A stretch of 64,000 bases of DNA, from positions 13,449,626 through 13,513,625 of the forward strand of contig CM063110.1 of the NCBI GenBank assembly GCA_031841125.1. The letters run 5' to 3'. Numbering within the stretch: the first letter of the stretch is position 1; the number at the start of each line of letters is the position of its first letter. Shown piece after piece: positions 46,173-56,670 of this stretch. The stretch comes from Acanthococcus lagerstroemiae. Its lineage: Eukaryota > Arthropoda > Insecta > Hemiptera > Eriococcidae. The translations under genes were made by a program, and so were the position numbers. Under the pieces are notes generated by a model. The model worked only from the letters and a program-made list of their open reading frames with translations, did not search any database and had not been told where the DNA came from.

Positions 46173-48459
46173 TATTACACAGAGAGGTAAGGCCGGTCGA
46201 ATTCAGCCTTCAATGTGAAGTGTTACGAACAACGACTTAACCCTTTCGGAAGAGCGAAAATGTGAACGAGAATCTCGAACATCGATAGCATGGGCAAAGG
46301 GGAAACTGTACAATAAACCACCGCACCGTCCGAGCATCCTCACGAACGCGCATCTTCCGGTCTGATGCTGCACCAATTACAACCGAAGTGCAGGTAACGC
46401 GATGCGGTAATAAGAAAGCGAAACTGCTAATTGCAGGAAATGTGTACAGCGACAATACACGTCATTGTACCGATGAACCATAAAATTTCAATGACACCCG
46501 CGTTAGGTTTTCGATCGCACAAAGGTCACTGTCAATGCTGTACCAAATACGACGGGCATGCGTTTCGACGGCGCACCGTAACACCGGCACCGGGCGCCAA
46601 GGACCGACGCTGAGTGTACGTTTTTTCTTTCCACTCGCGTATCGCTCGATCATTCCCACGATTAGGCCATGGAGTCCGGTGGTGGAATTTTCATCGTCAA
46701 TTGGCTCCAGCAGCAGAAACGCTGATCGACTCGCCGTACCCGGGTAACGCATTAGCCGAGGTGTCGAAGCGATTACACGACTGTGACAAAACTCATGACC
46801 GCTGCACAAAACTAACAAAACTAATGACGAACCGTAAGACGAACAATACTAGGTGCAGCGACACGCAATAATAACGGTTAAGAATAATAATCTCGACACC
46901 TACGCATCCTGACTCTGGAACTGGAAAAATAATTGAATTCGTTCGCCATCTTCACGTTTTATATTTATGCGGACAACGTATACGACTAATACCGACCATA
47001 AATAACAAATTCACGCGCAATACGAACTAGTTTCAGAAATAACTTGTATTTCCCTCGGTTCCCCCTTAATTCTTTCGCCGCAGTGCGAAGTACTGCGGAA
47101 CAGCGTGCATCTCTGTTTAGACAAAAAAAAAAAAAAAAAAAAGAGTGAAAAATTAAGCTGTAACGGTAAACTAAACTGAACTTGAGCTTCTTCAACTGTG
47201 TCTCTCAAAAGACGAGCCTAATTCATCTGCACTTCCAGTTCAATTATTTACACCTAACAATTGCTTCAGAGCTCACAAGCCCCACAGCAACACTGCTGTC
47301 ATCAACTGCGGCCCCTGCAGCCTCAACAACAAGTGTCAGATTCTCACCTGTTACTGATTATTGCCTCTGCACTATCGACAACAGGGTCACAACGTGTCAC
47401 GTGGTTTGCTTCGCGTGAAAACGTAAAAACAAAATACCAAATTTAGCTACCGAAATCAAATTGCTATTAGGTTAACAAATTTATTCCTTTTTTTTTCCTA
47501 TTATTGCGTTAAAAATATTCAACCGGGGTGGCATGTACCCCCCTACCCCCTTGTATCCGCCACTGATCAAATTAGCTTTCTCTCTCTGAGCTGAACTTAA
47601 CTGATAATTAAAGAAACTCGATACAATGAACTTGGAAATTTTTGCACACTTGTAACTTGAAAATTAAAACAGTATTACTAGAACGAGTAAACATCAGTTA
47701 TAGCCACATTTTGCATTGAAATGCTCGAAAATCACGCGTTATCAGCGATAATGTTGGAGCTCTATATAAATTTGAATTACGAAAACAAGTACGGACAGCT
47801 ATGAACCCCTATTTTCTTTCCACCTCATCAGTAATACTACTACCCCCCCCCCCATTCTATAAAAATGAAATTGTTAAGAATTGAAATTGATTTATTAATT
47901 TATTCTCAAATGGAAAAATTTCTAGATCAATTTCTTAAAATTTGTCATGAGAGGAAATGGCGGCTGTTTTTACCCATACAAAGTACATGGAGCATTATTA
48001 TTGATCCAATTCTGAACTAGGTACTCCCAAATTTCAACCTACTAATTTCCGATTACACGAATTTACCTATTGGGAACTAGTTTTGAGCACGGATGGGAAG
48101 CCGACTGAAAAAACTTCTCCTCCGGCTTTTGGCTACCACAGAGATTTATAAATCTTGACTTCCGACTTCCTTCCAAAATCAAAAAGCTTCCGGCTACCAT
48201 TTTTCCGGCTCCCTGTTCCCGGCTATTGACCACCAAGTATCAACTACCAGTTATCACTTTTTAGGGGTTGGCACCACATTCGAAAGCGACTAAACAATAA
48301 CATTGTTTGACTTTTAAAAATTTAGAAATTTTCTAAATGTAACCTTTAAAGATAATGTGCCTAAATTTGGACTCTATAAGGTACTACCTTAGACTCAAAA
48401 TAATATACTAGTAGACATTTTATGGTACTGTGCGATAGTTCATCGGAAAAAGGTCAGAT
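46173..48459. other. no gene; CG-containing patch and a solo hAT terminus
   Basis: 46200-47100 keeps CG dinucleotides and lacks repeats. CCCTTGTATCCGCCACTG near 47550-47568 looks like a hAT right terminus without a partner. An 11-base C run lies at 47843-47853. At 48080-48260 TTCCGGCTACC-type phrases recur. Confidence 0.35.
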
Positions 48460-48468
48460 TCAGAATAG

Positions 48469-48705
48469 TTTTTTTCTCTTTTTTTTTTCTTCTTTTCATT
48501 TTTGCTCTCAGCCCGAGCCCTGGAATTCGCCCTTTCGAACATTACCTCAGGGACGTCGGGGAGACTCTTAGGGCTGTCTTAGCTCTCTTCTCTTTTTGCC
48601 GAAAACCCGGCCTAGGTCGAAATGTAGCGAGTGTCTACATGGACTCGAACCCGGGACCTCCGAATTCCGAGAGCAGCGCGCTACCCACTCAGCCAACCAG
48701 ACCTG
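48469..48705 (-). mobile_element. tRNA-derived SINE, family A, copy 2
   Basis: On the minus strand it starts GGTCTGGTTGGCTGAGTGGG (A box), has GGGTTCGAGTCC (B box), and shares the body of the 21.8-kb copy (TTTCGACCTAGGCCGGG, GACAGCCCT, GGCGAATTCCAGGGCTCGG). It ends in an A/G-rich tail. The duplication TCAGAATAG flanks it on both sides (48460-48468 and 48706-48714). Confidence 0.9.
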
Positions 48706-48850
48706 TCAGAATAGAGGTTAGAGAAAATGCTAACGGTTTTCGGTTATTTTCATCGGTTATTGCAAACATTTGCGGCTAACCGGAGTAAAATAATCGAATG
48801 TTTCGGTTAACCGTCCATCCGGTTATTGACAAGCGGACCCCCGGTAAGGT
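48706..48850. repeat. CGGTTA-rich degenerate repeat
   Basis: Phrases CGGTTTTCGGTTATTTTC, CATCGGTTATTG, GGCTAACCGG, CGGTTAACCGTCC, CCGGTTATTG follow closely, a quasi-palindromic low-complexity stretch. Confidence 0.5.
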
Positions 48851-49640
48851 TCACCCCATCGTCACCACCTTCCTGCGTCGCCACACATACTAAGACGAGG
48901 AGGTGAGGGGTGAAGGAAAGAAGTGCGTCCGGCTGTGGTGCACCGAATTCCAGGTTAATGTTGGATGAGTATTGCCTCGGATGCGTCCCTCTGGTCCACT
49001 GATGCGATCCTCGAAAGGGTAATTTCCGGTGCCGAGGGCAGGGTTGTGTCGTAGAATAAGCTGGCGCAGATTTTTTATTCTACGCGTAGAATACACCATG
49101 TAGAATGAATGACGATTCTACACATTCTACAGTACAATATGTAGAATGCGTAGATTGACCAAACGAAAAGTGAAAATTGAAAAATTTAAACAAAAAATAA
49201 TCAATTTTATTCCTGATTCGTAAATAATTTGGCTTTAGAAAGTTTTACGAAAACATTAATTAAAACTTAAAATTCAGAGTAATAGAAATATATTATTTTT
49301 TCGAACAATCAAGTTTGAGACGAGTACGCGTGCTGTCATGCCCATAACTCTACTAGGGAAAGACACGTTCAAATTGAGCCGATGAAGCAGGAATCGAATT
49401 TAGTTTCAATGTGTCTCAGGGGCCACTTTGGCATGCGTGCATCGCCATACGTCCCACAACACCAACAAAAAATAGTTCTGTCAGTTCTTTCTGGAAGGGC
49501 AGCACGACCTTCCAAAGATGTATAGGATTATTATTTAATCCATTTGCGTATAATTTTTTGAAAATGGACTCTTTTTCCGCAAAAGTGATGAAATCTCCGT
49601 GTTTCAATAAATCAATAATAAGGAATTCGTTTACTTGTGA

Positions 49641-49759
49641 GGAAACCTGCCATTTTGTATCCAACCGCGCCCGTCGATGCCGAATTGACTACCCGGTACG
49701 CTCCGCATTGTCGGATTCGGCATCCACGGGCACGGTTGGATACAAAATGGCAGGTTTCC
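49641..49759. mobile_element. fold-back element FB3
   Basis: GGAAACCTGCCATTTTGTAT and ATACAAAATGGCAGGTTTCC are the outer arms. The core CGCGCCCGTCGATGCCGAAT is shared with FB2 and FB4, but the loop is inverted relative to FB2. ACTTGT occurs on both sides at slightly different offsets, so the duplication is unclear. Confidence 0.8.
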
Positions 49760-49778
49760 GCACTTGTATGGTTATAGG

Positions 49779-50051
49779 CAGTGTTGTGCTGTAAAATTTT
49801 GGTTTTTTACTTTACATATTTTCTACGTGTAAAATACAGGAAAAATACATGAGTAAAAAAGTGAGTTTTTTTGTGTTGTAAAATATGTAAAAAACTGTAA
49901 TATACTCGAACATCCAGTAGATGCATGTTCCTCTATGTTTTTGACAAAGTTGTCTACGTTTTTTACGTATTTTACGTAAATTACCTTTTTTACATTGTTT
50001 TTCGCTGAAACGTAAAAAACTGCTATTTACGCGTATAGAGGCACAACACTG
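49779..50051. mobile_element. hAT MITE, CAGTGTTGTGC termini, nested
   Basis: CAGTGTTGTGC at the left and GGCACAACACTG at the right. Flanks GTTATAGG (49771-49778) and GTTATACG (50052-50059) match at 7 of 8. The interior is built of TTTTAC/GTAAAA phrases. At 273 bp it is non-coding and sits inside the larger hAT element. Confidence 0.85.
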
Positions 50052-50073
50052 GTTATACGTCTCTACCTGTGCT

Positions 50074-50243
50074 AGGGCTCTATAGTTTCACCTGGGTATA
50101 CTAAGCCGCCATTTTGGTTCATACTGCGCCCGTGGATGCCGAATCCGACTATGCGGAGCGTAACGCGTAGTCAATTCGGCATCGACGGCGCAGTATGAAC
50201 CAAAATGGTGGCTTAGTATACCCAGGTGAAACTATAGAGCCCT
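50074..50243. mobile_element. fold-back element FB4
   Basis: Very well preserved hairpin. AGGGCTCTATAGTTTCACCT through CCGCCATTTTGGTTCATACT pairs with the other arm at nearly every position over about 70 bp. Core as in FB2 and FB3. Flanks ACCTGTGCT (50065-50073) and ACCTGTGCC (50244-50252) match at 8 of 9, supporting a 9-bp target duplication. The near-identity of the arms suggests recent origin or arm homogenisation. Confidence 0.9.
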
Positions 50244-50464
50244 ACCTGTGCCTTAAACGTTTGTTTTCGTTGACCGGATTCAAATAAAAAGTAGCCAAAT
50301 TTTTTTGGCACCCTGAATGTAATTCACGTTATTCTACACTTTCTACACGCATTATACATTCTACACCTATTCTACATGTACATCCGTATTCTATGCGTAG
50401 ATGCGTAGAATCGATTATTGTACGCGTCGATGCACAACCCTGGCCAAGAGTGCCGTGTCTAGGT

Positions 50465-50632
50465 AGAGCTCTGTAGTTTCACATAGGTATGCTAGGCCGC
50501 CATTTTGGTTCGGGTTTTGTTGTTATTAACGCATTAAGTACACAGCGTCGCGCGGTGTCATTCGCTCTAGAAGTTTTCAAAAAGCTGAACCAAATGGCGG
50601 CTTAGTATACCCATGTGGAACTACAGAGCCTT
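50465..50632. mobile_element. fold-back element FB5
   Basis: Arms AGAGCTCTGTAGTTTCACAT and ATGTGGAACTACAGAGCCTT with CCGCCATTTTGGTTC inside, clearly the FB4 arm family but more diverged. The central 75 bp is unrelated to the FB2-FB4 core and not palindromic. Flanks TGTCTAGGT and AGTCTAGGG match at 7 of 9, and the interrupted R1-like sequence continues on both sides. Confidence 0.85.
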
Positions 50633-50680
50633 AGTCTAGGGAACCACTTTGATATGCGTGCATCACCATGCGCTCCACCA

Positions 50681-53495
50681 ATGGAAATATCGCACCAGAA
50701 GAAACCGATACCATTTCTACCATTTCGTGTGATAAAACGGGGTGGGGTTGGATAGGGTGGAATGGGGGTAAAATGGTAAAATTATACTACTGCCCTCCAG
50801 TTCCAGCGCCACTGTTTTCTGCCATAACAGGATGGTACGTGTTTCTAACCATAGAAAACATAGTAGCATGGCCGGGTTATTAGAATTGTAAGAAAAATGA
50901 CGGATCTGTGTTACGGGGACAGTACTCAGCTCCACAAACGATACCACATTCCGAGCACTTTTCTCTCCGATTTGACGAACGTTTTACGTTTCTCTCTGCT
51001 GCAGTTCAATCAATCATTTCCTAGATCGAGAGAATTTCCGTACTACAGGAGCTGGAATTCGCCGAAGATCATGTTCGAAACTAGTTCATCTCGTAATGGG
51101 CATAGCGTAAGCCATTTTTGCTTGACGAGATTCGCATCGGAATCGTATTTCACGAACTTTTTGCTCTCGTAACGCGTGTGTGCGTACCTCACGACAGAAC
51201 ACAACAGTGACCTGTGACAGTTCCCCGAGAACTGTTACGCAGATAGAGAAGATTTTGAGCGCAGTTTATACTCCCGCGCTTCTCGACGTTTAAAATACGC
51301 AGACCGGCGTGTGATTCACGCCAATGCGCGGCTGTAAAGTAATAATTTCAACACAGTAGTTCGTTTACACTTTCAGATTTCCTAACACTAAGTGTAAGTT
51401 TACCGATCTACGACATAATTAACAGCTATAAAACATCGATATTAATAAGGCGCTCTTCAGCATCGAAACCGGTTTGAGTACCTTCGATAAATATAATAAA
51501 TGATTATCGATTCCGAAAAAATCGACGGTAACGCAGATCGGTTTTTACATTTGCTTACATTGTCCGAGTAATCGAAACTGATTTCCAACGGTGCTTGTCG
51601 GCGAATCGAAAAGTTGAAATTTTGACAGATTTTATATACTTTCTACTTAATCTTCACGCGATTATGATTAGTAGCTATTTGTATTTACACTTTCACTATC
51701 CAATGTTTTGTTTTTTTTCGCTGTAGTTCGTGCTGTGTAGGCCGGTTTAGACCTGAAAATGCATTTTCGTATAGTTTTAGCGTGCCACCGTTTGGCTTTC
51801 GCTGAGTGGTGAAGAACACTCGGAGTCGTGTACATAATTGAGGCACTTCCTTCGAAAAAGGTTAATAGAGGTGAACTTGAAAGCGAAGAGTAACTACTTT
51901 CGGGTATTGAAAATTCGAGAGAGACTTATGCACAGCCACTGACATATCCATGTTTGATAATTCGCGATAGGCGTTAAAAAACCAGAGTACAGGCCTATAT
52001 GTACGACGTTTGTTCAGACCCCCGAGACAGGCGATCAGGCGGAGAAACTTGAAGCTTGTAAGCATTCCTAGCCTATGAATCACCTCCAGTTTGCGATTTT
52101 CTCCACTCATCTAATTATTTTAGACAGCCACTCAGCTTAGTTAACGTCCTTCGACGAATTCTGCATTCATTAATATCTCAGTATTCTGGCTGTCATGGAA
52201 GCACGGCGGCGATATTTAAATCGTAAATCGCAATGCCAAACTAATCTGCGAATTCGGTATACTGATTTTCGAAGGAAGACTTGTTCGTACAGCGGCACAG
52301 TCTCCCCGGACTTCTATTTTTAGGCACTCTTACTAACCGATACCCTTGATGGAATTTCGGGTCTCGTGGGGCCGAAATTGCTGCCGAACAAGCCGAAAGA
52401 ACGCTTTGAAGGGTGGCGAAGTGACATCAACAATCACAATCTAGTCTTGGCACTGGACACCGGACCGCTCGCTGCTGCCAACCTCAAGATTTCAAGACTT
52501 TCAAGAAAATTTCAAGAGTTCTCAAGAATTTACATAAAACTGAGTGAATACGCATTGCGCTTCTTCAAATTTTTCGCTTCTAAAATTTGGGAAATGGAGA
52601 ATGTATCGCCTTATGGGGGTAATACGCACTCAGATTTTACACAGCAACAGAAATGTAACTGGGATTTTTCAACAGGCTTGGTTGGCAGCACTGCACCGGA
52701 CCCCCAAATCGGTAGGAAAAAAGTAATTTGCAGTTAATACCTACACAGGTGGGCAGTTCATGAGAGAAATTGGAGAACTAGAGGAAGGAAGATTTTGTTC
52801 CCTTGGATTGAGTTCTTTATTGCAGAACACAGCCTGACAAAACCACGATCTTCGGATACAAATCAAGTTTCAAGGCGAAGCCCTGGCTGGCAAGTGCGCC
52901 ACCCTGGCGAGCACATTCTCAAAAGATAAAAATAATAAATACATTTTTTGTGTTGTACCCGGTATGGCTCATGCCCTGGTTGAATATCAAATGCCCTGGC
53001 ACACACAAGCGGTTAGCTATATGGGCCTGCCCAGTGACAGATCACGTATGGTATGTAACTGGTAACTTTTTCCCCCTCGGCAATAAGGGGATAAGGCCCC
53101 ACCCGGTGGCCACTCCCGAACTTTCTCGGGTGGCTCCGTGTATTAAAACTAACTAACAGAAATAGGAACTCAGAGAGTCTCCCCTCCACTGCCTTACACA
53201 CCTTCGAGTAAGTTTGGCGCGGGGCAGGGAGGGGTGCTCACATTTGAAACTACTTAATGCATGCGAAATATGTACCAGTCAATATTTACAACGTTGAAAC
53301 TAAACTACGGTGCTACGACTATCCAGTCTATATCATCCAGTCAGTGTCTCAGTCTGCTTCAGGTTCTCTGTTGTCTCCTTTGATTTCACGACACTTCCCT
53401 ATATTTTGCGCATCCGGTGCGCTCTGCTTAGATTTATTCCAATTTGTTGTTCTAAACTGGTGGCGCTTGGAGGCATAAACACGATTTCGAAGATG
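50681..53495. other. no gene recognised; partly low-repeat
   Basis: 51240-52120 keeps CG dinucleotides and ATCGAT-type motifs and has no identified repeats, a possible conserved non-coding stretch. 52850-53160 has a different composition (CCCTGGCTGGC, CCACCCTGGCG) and may be an unrecognised repeat. No exon can be supported. Confidence 0.3.
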
Positions 53496-53962
53496 TACAG
53501 TGGAAATCGCTTATAATGGACAGCAAGGGAAAGAAGAATTTGTTCGTTGTAGCCGGAGTTCGTGCTATCCGAAACCGCTTACAACGAACTGTTCGCTCAA
53601 ACCGGAGGGGAAAAAAGACACGCGTTATAGTATGAAAACTGTTCTGGGATAATTAGTCTCGTTTTTGGACTCGTCAGTACCATGTTTCAGTCAGAACCAT
53701 TGAATCCACTAAGCACTCTGCAAGCAAAATCTTCCAGCTTGAGCAATTAGGCAAGCTTGTTCACTTTTCCTTGTCAAATAGGACCGCTTATATAGAAATA
53801 TTATGGGCTCTCTGCTGGTGGAACCACAAAAGTAGAGCATCTTCTAGCGGGTTGAAATGCGATGTTCGTTTAATCTTTTTCTGTTGAGGGACTGAGACTG
53901 CATTTCCTTCTTCAATTTTTCACATTTTTTCCAAGTTGTGGACATAGTGGAACGTGTACTTC

Positions 53963-54655
53963 TAGTGGCGTCGCGTGGTGCTCTTTCTCAGGTGTTCAAC
54001 TGGCGGGTCTTTGCCCTCCCTCCCCTCCCCAACAAAAAATCAGTATGTATCAAAACCTTATGATCAGTATCAGTAGGTATGTATAAATAATGAGTGTCAA
54101 TGAAGAATGAAGTTGCATCCACCCACTCACTACATAGCATGCGCATGCGCTCCCGGAACGTTCATTTTTGGTGGTGAACACCCTGCCATTTAAATTAACA
54201 AAGTCTCCGCTTCACTCTTTTTGTGGTCTTTGTTGCGAACGCCACTGCAACAAGACTGACAACGAGTGTGCAATGTTGCTAGTGAAAATCCTATGCGATT
54301 CCCATAGTATGTGACAAAGATAACGCCATTGCGACAAGACCAACAAGAGTGTGCAATGTTGCTAGTGAACATCCTACGCGAATCCCATAGTATGTGACAA
54401 AGATAACGCGACTGAGACAAGACCAAAGAGAGTGCGTGCAATGTTGCTAGTGAACATCCTACAAGATTCCCATAGTACGTGACAAAGATAAGAACCGCGC
54501 GAAGCGCAAAGAGAAAAATTCTGGCTATTTTTCAATTTTTTGAGGTTATATTTTGTATTTTAATCAAAATTTAAATCTTTCCTTGTTTCTGGAATTTTTG
54601 TTGTAAGACAAAAATTAAGTGTGTGTGCAGTGAACACCCAGACACGACGCCACTG
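53963..54655. mobile_element. hAT MITE nested in the Tigger HTH coding region
   Basis: Left end TAGTGGCGTCGCGTGG, right end CACGACGCCACTG. Flanks TGTACTTC (53955-53962) and TGAACTTC (54656-54663) match at 7 of 8. The insertion point falls within the helix-turn-helix codons. The interior carries three tandem units of about 84 bp. Confidence 0.85.
54240..54491. repeat. three tandem units of 83-85 bp inside the hAT MITE
   Basis: Units at 54240-54323, 54324-54406 and 54407-54491. Each carries CAATGTTGCTAGTGAACATC, then CCCATAGTATGTGACAAAGA and TAA. The units differ at several positions, mainly at their starts. Confidence 0.9.
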
Positions 54656-55384
54656 TGAACTTCCGAATTCCTCCGCGAGTAAACTATTTTTTTCTCCATT
54701 CTCGAGTCTACTAATAATCGCGAGCATTTCTTCGAACGTGGACTGATGTCGCGACATTATTACATACATCCAGAAGTGCTGTATAATGAAGAGATGGGGC
54801 AACAAAATCTAGGTGATTGTACGGCAAACTCGTTAAAACTTGAAAGAAAAATCCAAGAAGCTGCAGGCCTATAGGCCGCTTGTTCATTTGGCTGAATTCG
54901 TTCTAAGCATTTATCCACCCGTCAAAGCTCACAGATTTTTGTTCATTGTTCCCGACAGTTCGTTGTAAGCCTGTTCGTTCTACTCGATATTTTGTAACAC
55001 AGAAGTAAATGGAGTTTGGCCGGAAAAAAAGCAGTTTGATCGTTAAAAGCAATAGTTCTTTCTAAGCGGTGTTCGTTATAAGCATTTTCACTGTAATTTC
55101 CTGGTATGTTCGATAACGTATTCACGACTCCCAACCTTATCCTCGATTGTGCTGATGAACCATTTACCATTTAGTAATCATAACCCCCCCCCCTCCCCCG
55201 GAAAGATTATACGAGCGAAAGAATTATTAGCATTATTTTGTTACTTCTGAGCCATCGTGAGCCTCCCCCCGCACTCCAAATCGGCTGCTTGCGCTTATGC
55301 CAAGCGGACTCAGAAAAGCAGAACTGATAATTAACGAATGATTCCACGCCTGTTCATCAATTTTATTAGCATAATTTTAATATC

Positions 55385-55461
55385 AATTTCGTTTTTTTTT
55401 CTCTTTTCAGGTGAGTTCTTGCGCTGACGCTCTCATATCTGAATGGGTACCTCGAGTAAGA
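55385..55461 (+). promoter_or_regulatory. candidate recursive splice site with RS-exon
   Basis: TTTTTTTTTCTCTTTTCAG (AG at 55409-55410) is followed at once by GTGAGT (55411-55416). A second 5' splice-site-like GTAAGA lies at 55456, which would make a 45-nt recursive-splicing exon at 55411-55455. The layout is the same as at 8.16 kb and the strand is the same. A strong tract and both splice motifs are visible; splicing itself is inferred. Confidence 0.5.
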
Positions 55462-55599
55462 TTTGATCGCACGTGCGGTAAGCGTATCTATATCCAATTA
55501 TGTGATAATTTTCGGAGTAAAGTTAAATCGTTGTGCCATTCGACGACGTGCGAATGGCGAACCTGCGGGTGTTAGAAGGTCAATGTCGAAGACGACATT

Positions 55600-56670
55600 G
55601 CGGGGTCCGTTTTCACCGCGAACGACACGCTATGCCGGGCAAACTCTCAAACCATCAGTGCCGTATCGGTACATTTGAGAAAGTATATAAGAGGTGCGAC
55701 GCAAAATAGAAGTATTCGAGACACCGTCGTCACCTCTCGCCGTCTGTCATCTGGCGGAAGCGTGAAGGACGCGCAAGGAAAACGAGCCGCGAGCCGCGAT
55801 GGGTGAATGGGTACACGGACTGGTACAGCATCGCAGCATCACAGCATGTAGCACGCGCTGCTGACGCCGTTCGAACTGGAAGTGTTGGAAATTTCGCGTG
55901 TCGCGTCGCTGCGCCGCGCCGCGCACCACCGGTTGCCTCCGCGTGCTAAAGTGCTTTCATATCAACCCGACCCTAGACTCGACACCGTTCGGGATCAGAC
56001 TTGACGCGGGTGCGCGGAGGAGCTCATAACTGGAGCCGGTATTCGGTGCCATCCTACCCGAGGGAACCGGATTCCGGGTTCGCAAGGGCGACCGACACCG
56101 AGACGCTCATTAATGCGAATAATTTTATCGCTTAAATTCCTCCCAATAACAAACGGTGTGCTGGAGCGGGAGCCGAGGAGAAGAAAATAATATAAACCGG
56201 TAGAATCCCGATTCCGTATGCGTGTAGGTATATGCATCCATCCCCCTGCAGCCCTCCAGCCCTCGATCTGTGCGCGAAAAATGAAGTCTCCGAGTGGGGC
56301 GATGAACGACCGGGTCGCGGAAGTCTTTTCGTTCGTCCTTGTCGGGTTCGTCGGGTGAAGTAAATAACTTGGCGACGAAAATTGAAAACATCGTTTGGCG
56401 TTTGTTGTCGACGAAAAGTGACATGTCCGTTGGACTGTACCGTGTTTTGGCTTGTTCGAAGTTACGGCCGTTGACCAAGATACGAAATGCTGACCGATGT
56501 GCTCATTGGCTCGAAATACCCGTTATTTTTCGGGCATACCAACTAGTTGTGTTTTTTGGGTTGTTATTTGGATTTCGCGCGAGTCTTCCTTCGTTCGCCA
56601 TCGCTGGACCTGCGAGTAGCGATGGTCAGCTGGTCACGATTTCGACCAGAGCGAAACCTGTGTGACGCGA
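55600..56670 (+). promoter_or_regulatory. CpG-rich stretch with TATA-like box; possible promoter and first exon
   Basis: TATATAAG at 55685-55692 is followed about 30 bp later by a GC/CG-rich segment (CGCGTCGCTGCGCCGCGCCG). CG density is the highest in the window and no repeats are recognised. If transcribed, the leader would contain several short upstream reading frames. The combination suggests an internal promoter or 5' exon in a long gene. A conserved non-promoter island is the alternative. Confidence 0.35.
56281..56354 (+). CDS. speculative first coding exon
   Basis: An ATG in a good context (GAAAAATGAAG) opens 25 codons ending in a hydrophobic run (VFSFVLVGFVG) and meets G|GTGAAGT, which could serve as a 5' splice site just before an in-frame TGA. 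This could be a signal-peptide exon behind the TATA-like box. It has no homologue that I recognise and may be chance. Confidence 0.15.

Larger units (their letters stand above)
49039..50442. mobile_element. hAT element, CAGGGTTGTG termini, carrying nested elements
   Basis: Left end CAGGGTTGTG, right end CACAACCCTG, perfect over 10 bp. The subterminal regions are both built of GTAGAAT/ATTCTAC phrases. Flanks GCCGAGGG (49031-49038) and GCCAAGAG (50443-50450) agree at 6 of 8, and the R1-like host sequence reads across them. Inside lie FB3, a smaller hAT MITE and FB4, each separately bounded, plus an R1 tail piece. No transposase is seen. Confidence 0.75.
48851..50680 (+). mobile_element. R1-like LINE 3' fragment e, interrupted twice
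   Basis: The R1-like 3' region runs 48851-49038 and resumes at 50443-50464 (GCCAAGAGTGCCGTGTCTAG) and again at 50633-50680 (GGGAACCACTTTGATATGCG, TGCATCACCATGCGCTCCAC). Comparison with copies a and d shows that the two gaps are insertions: a 1404-bp hAT element and fold-back FB5. A separate piece of the same tail (49405-49455) lies inside the hAT element. Confidence 0.8.
53690..54763 (-). pseudogene. CENP-B/Tigger-type transposase N-terminus, split by a hAT MITE
   Basis: On the minus strand the first half reads SRHQSTFEEMLAIISRLENG, then EKNSLLAEEFGSS (54655-54763). After removing the hAT MITE the text continues below 53963 with STFHYVHNLEKM, then HFNPLEDALLLWFHQQRAHN. This is the helix-turn-helix pair of pogo/CENP-B proteins: K-L-x-II-x-x-x-E-x-G in helix 1, then a second DNA-binding domain with EDALLLWFxQxRA. 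Stops occur downstream and no DDE domain follows. Confidence 0.8.
53498..55093 (-). mobile_element. pogo/Tigger-like element with TA target duplication
   Basis: TA|CAGTGGAAATCGCTTATAATG at the left (TA at 53496-53497) and GTTATAAGCATTTTCACTG|TA at the right (TA at 55094-55095) are inverted termini. Both subterminal regions repeat GTTCGTTGTAAGC-type phrases. The interior carries the N-terminal part of a transposase and a nested hAT MITE. The DDE catalytic part is absent, so the unit is an internally deleted derivative that could only be moved in trans. Confidence 0.85.

Noticed and set aside
13320..50632. CRISPR-like array interpretation of the repeated hairpins
   Set aside because: Copies are far apart, bear target duplications, and the genome is eukaryotic.
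53990..54010. TTTCTCAG|GTGTTC as a recursive site
   Set aside because: Lies within a hAT MITE and the donor part does not match GTRAGT.
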